A stretch of 64,000 nucleotides of DNA from Devosia naphthalenivorans (GTDB lineage Bacteria; Pseudomonadota; Alphaproteobacteria; Rhizobiales; Devosiaceae), in NCBI RefSeq assembly GCF_003056355.1, contig NZ_PYVW01000001.1, positions 248,001 to 312,000 on the forward strand. Direction: 5' to 3'. Every line of letters begins with the position of its first letter. Positions within the stretch are counted from its first letter, which is position 1. This document shows positions 16,797 to 23,988 of the stretch, one piece after another. The notes under the pieces were generated by a model, which saw only the letters and a list, made by a program, of their open reading frames with translations, did not search any database and was not told the DNA's origin. Position numbers and translations under genes: made by a program.

Positions 16797-17167
16797 GCTG
16801 CTGCTCCGAAGAGGTCGAGTTGGTTAGGAATGAGGCTGTCAAGCCATGCACACACGGCGCTGGCGTCACGGTCCCCGCCATCGGCGCGGCTTTGCAGTCT
16901 GCCGCGTAAGTAGTCACTGGCAGCGGCGATTGCGGCTGCACGGCTAGCGCAGCGGCGCTCTGCCCATGCTTCATGGTCTGACAGCGGTGAGCCGGCGCCT
17001 TCCCAATTGCCACTGTGCATCTGATAGCCGGTGGCCCAAATCCAGTGCGTTCCGAGGTCTGCCAAGCTGATGTCGGCAAGTGGAGAGCCGCGCCAGCCCT
17101 TCTTGGGGTAAGGCAGAGCCAGCTTTTCATCGGCATCATAGACGCCATGCTCATTGCAGCTCGCCAT
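16793..17167 (-). CDS. Unknown phage protein
   Basis: 124 residues from ATG 17167 (a GTG lies one codon earlier). Contains LADISLADLGTHWIWATGYQ, an EAWAERRC segment and a C-terminal LDLFGAAA. No domain recognised. Its start overlaps the stop of the 48-residue gene (TGATG). Confidence 0.6.
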   Translation of the reverse strand: MASCNEHGVYDADEKLALPYPKKGWRGSPLADISLADLGTHWIWATGYQMHSGNWEGAGSPLSDHEAWAERRCASRAAAIAAASDYLRGRLQSRADGGDRDASAVCAWLDSLIPNQLDLFGAAA

Positions 17168-17313
17168 CACGCTGCCTCTCTCGGTTCAACAACCCGATCA
17201 GGAGCAGGAGGAACTTCAACCCATCCATTTCCCCGTCGAGCGAGGACAACAGGCACCTGACGCCAGTTGCCTACGCTGTCGCAGGTGAACTTGGTGGTGA
17301 GGATGGTGGTCAT
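17167..17313 (-). CDS. Small unknown phage protein
   Basis: A 48-residue product starting MTTILTTKFTCDSVGNWRQV with beta-strand-like composition. It starts inside the stop of the upstream gene (ATGA) and stops inside the start of the downstream gene (TGATG), so it sits in a translationally coupled chain. Function unknown. Confidence 0.6.
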   Translation of the reverse strand: MTTILTTKFTCDSVGNWRQVPVVLARRGNGWVEVPPAPDRVVEPREAA

Positions 17314-17945
17314 GGCGTGGGGTTCTCCGCGAGCCAAGCTTTTGCCTCAGCGAGCGCAGCCTCATATCCAGCCTGGTCGATCACCACGATCTTGGAATAG
17401 TCGAGGTAATAGGTCTTGACGGTCTGCTTGGCCGCCCATGCCTTCCAAAAGACTTCGAGCTCGTCCCATCCCTCGATCTGGTCGTGAGCGTCCTCGTGAT
17501 GAGTGTCGTTCAGGTAACTGTCGAGCGCATCGAATATGTCGAAGTCGAAGGACTGCTCTTTGGTCGCATGGCAGTAGGCCGGGACGGCTATGGCCTCGCA
17601 TTCGCAATGCTCGCGGAGCGCGTCGACGCTGTCGTAATAGCCGTCGTTGTAGCCGCCCACTTCGTCGCTGTAGACCCATCCAGCCCATTCGACTGGCTCC
17701 GCTTTGACGAGGCGGGAGTGTTGCATGCGCAGCCGCGACCGCTGCTTGTACTCTGGCGTGTCCAGTTGCATGGCCTTTTCGGCCCATTCGCGGTCACGGA
17801 AAATCCGTTTGCCGTCACCGGTCGCCCACAAGTTGGGCGTTTCGAAATCAATGCGGATAATCATTGGAAAAGGCTTCGTCGCGTCGTGATCATCGGGCAG
17901 GGCCACGCTCAGCATTGAGACATCAAGTGGAAATTCACTGGCCAT
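17310..17945 (-). CDS. Unknown phage protein
   Basis: 211 residues, acidic and aromatic-rich (GGYNDGYYDSVDALREHCEC; GWDELEVFWKAW). No catalytic motif recognised. Part of the overlapping leftward chain. Confidence 0.62.
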   Translation of the reverse strand: MASEFPLDVSMLSVALPDDHDATKPFPMIIRIDFETPNLWATGDGKRIFRDREWAEKAMQLDTPEYKQRSRLRMQHSRLVKAEPVEWAGWVYSDEVGGYNDGYYDSVDALREHCECEAIAVPAYCHATKEQSFDFDIFDALDSYLNDTHHEDAHDQIEGWDELEVFWKAWAAKQTVKTYYLDYSKIVVIDQAGYEAALAEAKAWLAENPTP

Positions 17946-18049
17946 CAGAATGCACTCCAGATTGGACTATCGAAGCGAACCCACCAGGCAGCAGCCAGCA
18001 TCAGCGCGCCCCAGGTGACGAATAGGGTGGTGTTGAGGGTAAGGGTCAT
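17945..18049 (-). CDS. Tiny membrane protein
   Basis: 34 residues from ATG 18049, essentially a single hydrophobic helix (TLFVTWGALMLAAAWWV). Overlaps the next gene's stop and the following gene's start. Size and place suggest a small phage membrane peptide, role unknown. Confidence 0.5.
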   Translation of the reverse strand: MTLTLNTTLFVTWGALMLAAAWWVRFDSPIWSAF

Positions 18050-18234
18050 GCTGCACCAGCCATCAGCATCGCTGCGCTCACCCAGAGGGTGGCGGCTCCA
18101 AGCAACGAAGGGATCAGTCGGAAGATGATGCCATTGAGCAGCCCTGAAGTGTTGACCATCGCGGCAAGCAGCAGCAAATAGGCGCCGGCTAGCGCCATGG
18201 CGTACGGGCTGATTTGAAGGATCGCCTCGCTCAT
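18046..18234 (-). CDS. Small membrane protein
   Basis: 62 residues with two hydrophobic helices (about 13-30 and 36-58). ATGA overlaps with both neighbours. Together with the adjacent 34-residue membrane peptide it may form a pair; superinfection control would be one guess, without direct evidence. Confidence 0.58.
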   Translation of the reverse strand: MSEAILQISPYAMALAGAYLLLLAAMVNTSGLLNGIIFRLIPSLLGAATLWVSAAMLMAGAA

Positions 18235-18512
18235 TCCGCTGCCTCCACATTATCGTGGTTCAGGTCCGTATCGCCTTCGACAGCAACACGAGCTTCACGG
18301 TCTGCGATCTTCTCAAGGGCAGGGTGAGGCTTGTTCCAGCCGGCTCGCTCCACGAATTCAGCAATGAAGGCATCGCTCTTCGCGCGCTTCTCAGCGATCT
18401 GCTCAGGCGTCAGGCTCGGCACAACCGAAACCCTGCGCTTCGCAGGCCGGGCGTACAGCGGGTGCTTATACCCGCCAGTCGATTTCCTCAGTCCACTTGG
18501 CAAACGGTTCAT
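18231..18512 (-). CDS. Unknown phage protein
   Basis: 93 residues, basic N-terminus and a charged helical middle (LTPEQIAEKRAKSDAFIAEF). No domain recognised. Four-base overlap with the downstream gene. Confidence 0.58.
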   Translation of the reverse strand: MNRLPSGLRKSTGGYKHPLYARPAKRRVSVVPSLTPEQIAEKRAKSDAFIAEFVERAGWNKPHPALEKIADREARVAVEGDTDLNHDNVEAAE

Positions 18513-18515
18513 TGG

Positions 18516-18746
18516 TCAGCCTTCCTTGCCTGCAGCAGGCAGTTTGTTCAGGTCATTGAGGGAGCGCTGGAGATTGTCCTTCGCCAGCAGGGAGGTCTGA
18601 GACAGGTTCCCGCCGTTCCCGTTGCCGGTGAACTGCAGGCCGATGAGGTCGCCCGTATCGTCACGCTGGACGCTGGCAGCCAAAGCCGCAGCGTCGTGCG
18701 CAACCCGGTGCAGGGCGGCCAGATGGGTTTCGGATATCTCAGGCAT
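18516..18746 (-). CDS. Small unknown phage protein
   Basis: 76 residues, helical, with a Gly/Asn-rich central turn (TGNGNGGNLS). Its ATG overlaps the stop region of the 228-residue gene upstream. No function recognised. Confidence 0.55.
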   Translation of the reverse strand: MPEISETHLAALHRVAHDAAALAASVQRDDTGDLIGLQFTGNGNGGNLSQTSLLAKDNLQRSLNDLNKLPAAGKEG

Positions 18747-19432
18747 CAGTAATCGCCGACGCCGGTGACGACGTCATCTTCGTCCAGGATGATCCTGGTG
18801 CCGCATGCGACATAAGCCCGAAGCTTTTGCGCCAGCCCGTAGGCCCGACCAAACTGCGTCGTGTCTTTCACATTGCGGTTGTGGATCGTGGCGCTGGATA
18901 TCAGCCCATCGGAACTGATGAGAAGCTGATGGTCACAGCGGCGCTTTGCATCGTGGCCTTCGTGATGAGTTTCTTCATCGAGGTAGACCCAAGCAGAGCC
19001 GTAGTCGGTTCGCTCGACCAAGACGGTAATGACCGGGCCGTACCCTTCACCTTCGTGCTTCTCGCACATCGCTTTCGCGATCTCGGAAAGCTTGACCTCC
19101 TTGGGCGCCAGCTTCAGCAGTTCGGAGACGTGCTCGGCGAGTTTGCCAGCAATCAGTTCGCTGACATTGGCCTCAACCTGCGTCTTGACCATCTGCGCGA
19201 CCATGATGCCGTAGCTGGGCAGGTCGAGACGATCGACGCGCAAGGCATCCTCGACGGCCTTCTCGATGAGCTTGGCGGTGTCGGAATATCCGCGCAGCGC
19301 ACGATCAACAGCCTCAACGACGAGCTTTGAAACCCGGGTCTCGACTTCCTTCTCCACGAAGGCGGCGTCGAGCTGCTTGGCAACGGTGGCGCTGATCAAT
19401 TCGCCCAATCCGGCGTTCACGATATCGCTCAT
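18746..19432 (-). CDS. Unknown phage protein, first gene of leftward operon
   Basis: I start at ATG 19432, preceded by GGAGTGGATGGG (228 residues); a longer in-frame start at 19495 would overlap the operator. The N-terminal two thirds is a long amphipathic helical region, the last third mixed (VLVERTDYGSAWVYLDEE). Its promoter carries the operator shared with the cro promoter, so it should be repressed in the lysogen. Confidence 0.65.
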   Translation of the reverse strand: MSDIVNAGLGELISATVAKQLDAAFVEKEVETRVSKLVVEAVDRALRGYSDTAKLIEKAVEDALRVDRLDLPSYGIMVAQMVKTQVEANVSELIAGKLAEHVSELLKLAPKEVKLSEIAKAMCEKHEGEGYGPVITVLVERTDYGSAWVYLDEETHHEGHDAKRRCDHQLLISSDGLISSATIHNRNVKDTTQFGRAYGLAQKLRAYVACGTRIILDEDDVVTGVGDY

Positions 19433-19476
19433 CCCATCCACTCCATAGAGGCGCCTGCCTCGGTGATTTGATGGAA

Positions 19477-19530
19477 TGGAATTTAAATCCAACAAGACGC
19501 ACTGTCAACAAGAAATGGAATTAACTTCCA
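19477..19530. promoter_or_regulatory. Leftward operon promoter with two repressor operators
   Basis: On the minus strand TTGACA (19508-19503), 17 bases, TAAATT (19485-19480) is a strong sigma-70 type promoter for the operon starting at 19432. Operator A (19477-19491, TGGAATTTAAATCCA) covers the -10 and is identical to the site in the cro promoter. Operator B (19516-19530, TGGAATTAACTTCCA) lies just upstream. Both have the same dyad, TGGA...TCCA. Confidence 0.75.
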
Positions 19531-19606
19531 ACTGTCGATTCCGACTCGACTCTCTTCGCCGCCCGTTCCTTAATGAGAACAGAGCAAGAACAAACCGGAG
19601 GCGGTT

Positions 19607-19831
19607 ATGTGTGACGGAGCATCGGTGTTGCTTCATGTCCGCTGCGGCGGATGCGCGAAATTGTATCAGCAAGAGGTTACCCTGCCACCCGGTCGGCCGG
19701 CACCGGTGGACGGTGACGAACTCATGGAACATCCAGAAATCAGGAACGCCGGGTTCGAATGCCCCAAGTGCGAAACCCCCAGCGCCGAGATCGTGGCCTT
19801 CAAAGTAAGGGAGGCGAGCCGTGCAGCATAA
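19607..19831 (+). CDS. Small zinc-ribbon-like phage protein
   Basis: 74 residues with two cysteine pairs (CGGC near residue 13 and CPKC near 52), the layout of a zinc ribbon. GGAGG lies 6 bases before ATG. First of three rightward genes divergent from the leftward operon. Possibly nucleic-acid binding; target unknown. Confidence 0.65.
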   Translation: MCDGASVLLHVRCGGCAKLYQQEVTLPPGRPAPVDGDELMEHPEIRNAGFECPKCETPSAEIVAFKVREASRAA

Positions 19832-20135
19832 GGTCAGCGAGTTCATCGTCATTGCGCCGTCCGGAATGGGCAAGGCGATCGAGTGGGCCGAGAAGCAGTT
19901 GCTGTCCTACCTGGAGGGAAATTTCCCGTTCTATCACTTCCGCGTCGAGCCTTTCGGCCCCTTTGCGGATGAATGGGATTTTGGCGTGATCCCGATCATG
20001 AACCGGCCGCCGGCAGCCACAGACAAACCAACAAGCTCGGACGCCACGTTCATGTTGGCTCTGGACCCAACCGTAATCCCCGAAATCATGCACGTGCTGA
20101 GATCGTTCGATCCGGCCGGCGCAACCACCCACTAG
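19821..20135 (+). CDS. Unknown phage protein
   Basis: 104 residues starting at GTG 19821, overlapping the zinc-ribbon gene by 11 bases. Mixed alpha/beta, ends FDPAGATTH. No motif recognised. Confidence 0.55.
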   Translation: MQHKVSEFIVIAPSGMGKAIEWAEKQLLSYLEGNFPFYHFRVEPFGPFADEWDFGVIPIMNRPPAATDKPTSSDATFMLALDPTVIPEIMHVLRSFDPAGATTH

Positions 20136-20146
20136 GAGAAACGACG

Positions 20147-20403
20147 GTGCAAGTCGGCAAGCTGATGATCGATGGATCAAATACCCACTACGTGGTGCAA
20201 GGCTATCGGAAGAAGGGCAGAGGGCTACAGGCCGATGAGCCGAGGATTGCACGGGATAGAGAACACTGCATCCGCCTGGCGCAACAGGTCGCCGCAACCC
20301 GCCATGCGGTCATAGCGTTCTCACGGACCGCGACGTGGACACCGGGGACTTTGACGAGCCGGTGATCCTGGCGAAGCATGGCGACGTGCCAGATATGTTT
20401 TGA
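20147..20403 (+). pseudogene. Small phage gene with apparent 3' frameshift
   Basis: GTG 20147 has AGGAG 8 bases upstream and reads 72 residues to a stop at 20363-20365. The last 13 or so residues look foreign. In a shifted frame the same DNA reads on naturally (RDVDTGDFDEPVILAKHG and then DVPDMF) to a stop at 20401-20403. Removing 5 bases near 20327-20332 would join IAFS to RDVDTGDF. This is a recent-looking frameshift, or a sequencing error. Either reading gives a product under 90 residues of unknown function. Confidence 0.55.
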
Positions 20404-20414
20404 CCGATAGCAAA

Positions 20415-20438
20415 AAGCCCCGGCACTAACCGGGGCTT
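20415..20438 (-). terminator. Terminator of the CsbD gene (bidirectional)
   Basis: AAGCCCCGG pairs with CCGGGGCTT over CACTAA. On the minus strand it is followed by five T's, which fits the end of the CsbD transcript. On the plus strand it can end the 19607-20403 group. Confidence 0.85.
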
Positions 20439-20458
20439 CAACTCTTCGATGTCAGGCG

Positions 20459-20662
20459 TTACCAAGTCTGACGGCCGTACCAATCGTCAACGTCCCTGGA
20501 CGTTTCATCTTTGGCTTTGCCGTAGCGCTCTTGGATCTTACCTTCCAGCTGCTCGCGGTTGCCGTTGATCTGGGTCAGATCGTCGTCAGTGAGTTTACCC
20601 CACTGCTCTTTGACCTTACCGGTCATCTGTTTCCAGTTACCTTCGACGCGGTTCCAATCCAT
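20459..20662 (-). CDS. CsbD family stress protein
   Basis: 67 residues, MDWNRVEGNWKQMTGKVKEQ then WGKLTDDDL, the hallmark of CsbD-like general-stress proteins (E. coli YjbJ, B. subtilis CsbD). AGGAG lies before ATG and it has its own terminator. Family members are abundant and highly hydrophilic but of unclear biochemical role. Its place as an independently transcribed gene between phage control genes marks it as a moron that may be expressed in the lysogen. Confidence 0.88.
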   Translation of the reverse strand: MDWNRVEGNWKQMTGKVKEQWGKLTDDDLTQINGNREQLEGKIQERYGKAKDETSRDVDDWYGRQTW

Positions 20663-20914
20663 TCGGATATCTCCTCTTTGTTGGTGTGGAGGGTTAACGG
20701 ATGGGCTGCGTCAGCGTTCCACTGGGGGCTGCGGGGTGAGCCGGGGTAAAGGGTGGGCGGGGCGAGCTGGACGATCGGGAGGACAGCCAGCTCAAGCCCC
20801 TATGTGGCGCGAAAGGGGGAGGGACGCGCCACTCGGGACATAGAAGGCTTCAAGCGAGAAATGGCCACAGGGCCAATAGTCGCATACATAAGCCTCAAAC
20901 ACCGCGTCTGCCAT

Positions 20915-21289
20915 TCAGCGCTCATCCTCGATTTCCCCGATGGCCTTTCCCGCAACGGTGATCTTCAGCACCCCGTCTGTCTCTACCGCCAGACCGCGCG
21001 AAACCAGGAATCTTACTAAGCCTTCGTCTTCGCGGCCATGCATGGTGTCCGTGCCAATGTCGCCTTCAGAGAGCCTGCGCAGAACGTGGTAGGCACGAAC
21101 CGGCACATACTCCAGTTGTCCTTCATCCGGCGCCAATGCCACGGCGGCTAACACGGCATCCGCCTCGTCCAGGTAGCTCATCCACATGGGCTTGCCTTCG
21201 AACTGGGTATCTTCCGGCACACCATGGAAGCGACACAAGGCGCGAGCAGCTAGCTCTCTGGGGTCATTGGTCTTGCGGGCAGGCGTCAT
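20915..21289 (-). CDS. Unknown phage protein
   Basis: Start chosen at ATG 21289 because the product then begins MTPAR like the neighbouring gene; ATG 21301 (overlapping the upstream stop) is also possible. About 124 residues with a segment RELAARALCRFHGVPED often seen in small phage proteins from Rhizobiales, and a C-terminal part resembling a short winged helix (GREDEGLVRFLVSRGLAVET). No function assigned. Confidence 0.6.
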   Translation of the reverse strand: MTPARKTNDPRELAARALCRFHGVPEDTQFEGKPMWMSYLDEADAVLAAVALAPDEGQLEYVPVRAYHVLRRLSEGDIGTDTMHGREDEGLVRFLVSRGLAVETDGVLKITVAGKAIGEIEDER

Positions 21290-21293
21290 GGTT

Positions 21294-21488
21294 TCACGCA
21301 TTCCCCTCTGTCGGCCCGCCTTCAATCGTCTCTTTTGCGAATATTAGCAGGTCATGTGAACGCTGGGACATCTCGGCTGCTTCGATCAGGAGGGACCGTA
21401 TCTCTTCGGTGGTCATCTGCTCTAGGTCCTCGGCGGCCTCCCTCAAAATCTTGGCGAATGGGCATTCGTTGAAGCGAGCAGGCGTCAT
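21294..21488 (-). CDS. Small helical phage protein
   Basis: 64 residues, almost all helix (LREAAEDLEQMTTEEIRSLL), GAGG 7 bases before ATG. Probably a small coiled-coil protein. No function recognised. Confidence 0.55.
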   Translation of the reverse strand: MTPARFNECPFAKILREAAEDLEQMTTEEIRSLLIEAAEMSQRSHDLLIFAKETIEGGPTEGNA

Positions 21489-21497
21489 GGCTCTACC

Positions 21498-21782
21498 TCA
21501 GTGCACTACTGGATCATCGAAAATGAACTGCTCGATACCATCCTTCGCCAGCGTGGCGAGAAACTCAGAGTAGGCGGAGTCGTCGGTCGGGAAGGTATCC
21601 TCCCAGACGGTGGTTCCGCCAAGTTGGTTCTCAACCTCCAATGTCCATTCGTCATTGGTCCCGGCAAGGCGGAAGATGCTGACCTCAACCTCGATGCCAT
21701 TGTGCGAGTGAGGCCCACTGTGAACGGAATACTCAATCTCGGGGTTGTCCGGGTCGGGTGGGTCGCTGAGCTTGTCTGTCAT
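21498..21782 (-). CDS. Unknown phage protein
   Basis: 94 residues, acidic, with strands around IEVEVSIFRLAG and EWTLEVEN. Its ATG overlaps the repressor stop codon (ATGA), so it is co-expressed with the repressor in the lysogen. That makes immunity or host-modifying roles conceivable (inference). Confidence 0.6.
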   Translation of the reverse strand: MTDKLSDPPDPDNPEIEYSVHSGPHSHNGIEVEVSIFRLAGTNDEWTLEVENQLGGTTVWEDTFPTDDSAYSEFLATLAKDGIEQFIFDDPVVH

Positions 21783-22495
21783 CCTGGTAGCCTATGAATG
21801 ATATCCCGTACTAATCCCACGATCGCGACTTCAACGCCATTATCTTCCCAGTTGTCATGCTCAACCACGATCGGTTTGTGCTTCGGATTGGTCGACCGCG
21901 GCTGGAATTCAATGCGGTCTTCGAACCACGCGACCTGTTTCACCGACAGCTCACGCTCTTGGCCGCCGTTCTTCGAGCGCTGGATCACGACCACCAATCC
22001 ATTGCGCAGTGGAGAGCGACTGGCGATTTCATCATAGTCGATGGCAACGAGGCGAGAGCCCGGCGTGATCGGATGAGGCTGCAGCGCGTTCATGCTGTCG
22101 CCTGCGACGTCATAGACGCGCTGGGTGGCATCAGGAAATTTGTCATCGGCCGGAACGGTGACCCATTCAGGGCTATCCTGGTCGAGCTCGTCAACTTCCC
22201 GCCATGCACCCGCCTCAACCGTAGCGACGACAGGGGCCGTGCCCGGAGCGCGCATCGAACGCACCAAGTCGCCGCTGCCGGGCAGGACGCCTTCCTTCAG
22301 CCAGATTGCGGGACGGTCGATCGTCGCAGCCAGCTTTTCCAAGACGTTGCCACGCGGGTTGTCCACGTCGCCGCGCAGGTACTTGTTAATGCTGTCGTAG
22401 GAGATGCCGGACCGTCGCTGAAGCTCAGCCTTGGTCCAGCCGAGCTCGTCGATTGCCGATTGTAGTCGCTGCCACCATTTCATGGTGCGCAGCAT
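21779..22495 (-). CDS. CI/LexA-like phage repressor (HTH plus S24 peptidase)
   Basis: 238 residues. Residues 8-65 form an XRE-type helix-turn-helix (TKAELQRRSGISYDSINKYL). The C-terminal half is a LexA-type S24 self-cleavage domain, with a VEAGAW cleavage site (Ala95-Gly96), Ser134 in AGDSMN and Lys186 in LSVKQVA. It should bind the TGGA...TCCA operators and be inactivated by RecA-stimulated autocleavage. No ribosome site is seen, so it may be translated leaderless or from ATG 22483. Confidence 0.9.
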   Translation of the reverse strand: MLRTMKWWQRLQSAIDELGWTKAELQRRSGISYDSINKYLRGDVDNPRGNVLEKLAATIDRPAIWLKEGVLPGSGDLVRSMRAPGTAPVVATVEAGAWREVDELDQDSPEWVTVPADDKFPDATQRVYDVAGDSMNALQPHPITPGSRLVAIDYDEIASRSPLRNGLVVVIQRSKNGGQERELSVKQVAWFEDRIEFQPRSTNPKHKPIVVEHDNWEDNGVEVAIVGLVRDIIHRLPG

Positions 22496-22505
22496 AGGTC
22501 AGGAA

Positions 22506-22568
22506 AATAATTCCGAATTGGAATTATTAGGCATTGAAACTGGAATTTAAATCCAGTATGACTGAGGG
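22506..22568. promoter_or_regulatory. Lytic switch region: divergent cro/repressor promoters with operators
   Basis: Rightward: -35 TTGAAA (22534-22539), a 17-base spacer that is the palindrome CTGGAATTTAAATCCAG (22540-22556), -10 TATGAC (22557-22562). The operator thus fills the whole spacer. A second dyad TTCC-n5-GGAA lies at 22511-22523 near the repressor start. Leftward the repressor promoter may use TTTAAA and TAATAA on the minus strand, its -35 inside the same operator. The expected rightward start point is about 22569. Confidence 0.75.
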
Positions 22569-22569
22569 C

Positions 22570-22788
22570 ATGGATAGCACCCTGACACTTGCCGAAATCA
22601 TCAAAAAGGCTGGCGGCCCTGCTGCAATAGCAGAGGCCAGCGGCGGCGGCATCAAGAAAGACGCCGTTTACAAGTGGCCGTCGATTGGCGTGCCTGATCG
22701 TCACTGGCAAATCCTGATTGAGCGCGCTGGCGTGACCGCCGAGCAACTGTACGCGGCCAACCTCGAAGCGCGTGGGGTGGCAGCATGA
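22570..22788 (+). CDS. Cro-like helix-turn-helix protein
   Basis: 72 residues from ATG 22570, which coincides with the predicted transcription start, so the message may be leaderless; ATG 22558 is an alternative but lies inside the -10. LAEIIKKAGGPAAIAEASG followed by KKDAVYKWPSIGVPDRHW is the YdaS/Cro pattern. Divergent from the repressor across shared operators, hence the lytic-side switch protein. Confidence 0.8.
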   Translation: MDSTLTLAEIIKKAGGPAAIAEASGGGIKKDAVYKWPSIGVPDRHWQILIERAGVTAEQLYAANLEARGVAA

Positions 22789-23195
22789 CCCGCCCGGCAG
22801 ATATCCCAGAGAACATCTACGAGCGCGCCGAAGTGCTCATGGATCAGTTCTCCAACATCGAGGATGACCGGGAGCTTATAGCCCGCGTCCTGATGGCGGT
22901 GGGGCAGGGTGCTTCCACACATGTTGGTGTCACCCATGAGCAGGTGAAGGTCCTCAATTTCGTCAGGGCCTTCCAGGCGAAGCACAACGGCGTCTCGCCC
23001 ACATACGACGAGATCGCTCAGGCGCTGGGCCGCAGCAAGAGCAACATTCACGACTTTCTTCACCGGATGGCAGACCGCGGCATCGTCCGCCTCGCTACTC
23101 GCGCCCGGTCCATCACCATCATCGCTGGCGCGGCTGAAATCGCCGCCAAGCAGCATGTGAACGATGCTCACACTTTCAAAAATCGTGAGGCTTGA
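22785..23195 (+). CDS. LexA-type DNA-binding domain protein without peptidase
   Basis: 136 residues. Residues about 54-112 (VKVLNFVRAFQAKHNGVSPT ... ALGRSKSNIHDFLHRM ... RGIVRL) match the winged helix of LexA. The S24 peptidase half is absent. It overlaps cro by 4 bases. It might bind host SOS boxes or act as a phage transcription factor. Confidence 0.72.
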   Translation: MTRPADIPENIYERAEVLMDQFSNIEDDRELIARVLMAVGQGASTHVGVTHEQVKVLNFVRAFQAKHNGVSPTYDEIAQALGRSKSNIHDFLHRMADRGIVRLATRARSITIIAGAAEIAAKQHVNDAHTFKNREA

Positions 23196-23471
23196 ATGAG
23201 CTATCCGTCGAACACCGAAACCGATGCGGTAGCAGGCGACCAGCTCCGCTCCATCATCGAGCGTATCGAACGCCTCGAAGGTGAGAAGCAGGAGCTTTCT
23301 GCCGACATCAAAGAGGTGAAGGCCGAAGCCAAGGGTAACGGCTTCGATGTCCGGATAATCAACACCATCTTGCGCCTCCGCCGGATGGATCAGAACGAAC
23401 GCCTCGAGCAGGAAGCCTTGTTGGATCTCTACATGGGCGCCCTTGGCATGATCGAGGCCCCGGCAGAATGA
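23196..23471 (+). CDS. GapR-like (DUF2312) nucleoid-associated protein
   Basis: 91 residues, close to the length of Caulobacter GapR. The conserved core is visible: IERIERLEGEKQELSADIKE, KAEAKGNGFD and LDLYMGALG. GapR proteins bind overtwisted AT-rich DNA ahead of replication forks and stimulate gyrase. A prophage copy in the early operon beside replication genes suggests help for phage replication or interference with host GapR (inference). Starts right after the LexA-like gene stops. Confidence 0.88.
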   Translation: MSYPSNTETDAVAGDQLRSIIERIERLEGEKQELSADIKEVKAEAKGNGFDVRIINTILRLRRMDQNERLEQEALLDLYMGALGMIEAPAE

Positions 23472-23608
23472 ACCGCGCCCGCATCTCTCCCAGCCAGTCA
23501 GAACGCATTTGCATGATGATGACCCTTGGTGCCGGGGCATGGCTTGTTGTCCTAGCTGCAGTTTGGGTCGGCAGGGCAGTGCTTCAAGTTATGGCTGGCG
23601 CTCAATGA
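23468..23608 (+). CDS. Tiny membrane protein
   Basis: 46 residues with one hydrophobic helix (LGAGAWLVVLAAVWVGRAVL). ATGA overlaps with the GapR-like gene and with the following frame. Role unknown. Confidence 0.5.
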   Translation: MNRARISPSQSERICMMMTLGAGAWLVVLAAVWVGRAVLQVMAGAQ

Positions 23609-23988
23609 CTGCCGCCCCCGTTTCATCGCACGACCTTGAGAAAAGCGACGTGCTTGGTCTTGCGTCCCGTCGCCTCTCTAAAGGCCGGGTTTACCCAGCA
23701 CAGTTCGGCGCGAACTCCTCCCCGCGCCGTAGGCGAGTGTCGCCGCTTGCGATCCTCCTCCCCGCTTACCGGGGCACTCGCCAGTCTATTCGAAGCTTGA
23801 ACCGCGCCAACGGTCTTCGGCTTCATACCTTCGAGCATCAGCCGCCAGTAAAGCTCATCGCTGCTGCTCCTCTTTCCCATCATCAGATGATCCTTTCGTC
23901 TGCTGCCTCATCCAGTGGTTTCAAAACTACCCGGAAGGCATTTGCAGATGGACAAAATCTCTTTGCACGAGCGTCAAAAAATGACTGA
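23605..23988 (+). CDS. Doubtful unknown protein
   Basis: 127 residues from an ATGA overlap with the preceding gene; Ser/Arg-rich and lacking recognisable structure. It overlaps the better-supported gene at 23948 by 41 bases. An 86-residue minus-strand frame (23623-23883) covers the same DNA. Position supports it, composition does not. Confidence 0.35.
   Translation: MTAAPVSSHDLEKSDVLGLASRRLSKGRVYPAQFGANSSPRRRRVSPLAILLPAYRGTRQSIRSLNRANGLRLHTFEHQPPVKLIAAAPLSHHQMILSSAASSSGFKTTRKAFADGQNLFARASKND

Noticed and set aside
23623..23883. 86-codon minus-strand frame containing DELYWRLMLEGMKPKTV
   Set aside because: Looks partly protein-like but is opposite to the operon, has no clear ribosome site, and overlaps a plus frame in the coupled chain. 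Too uncertain to call.
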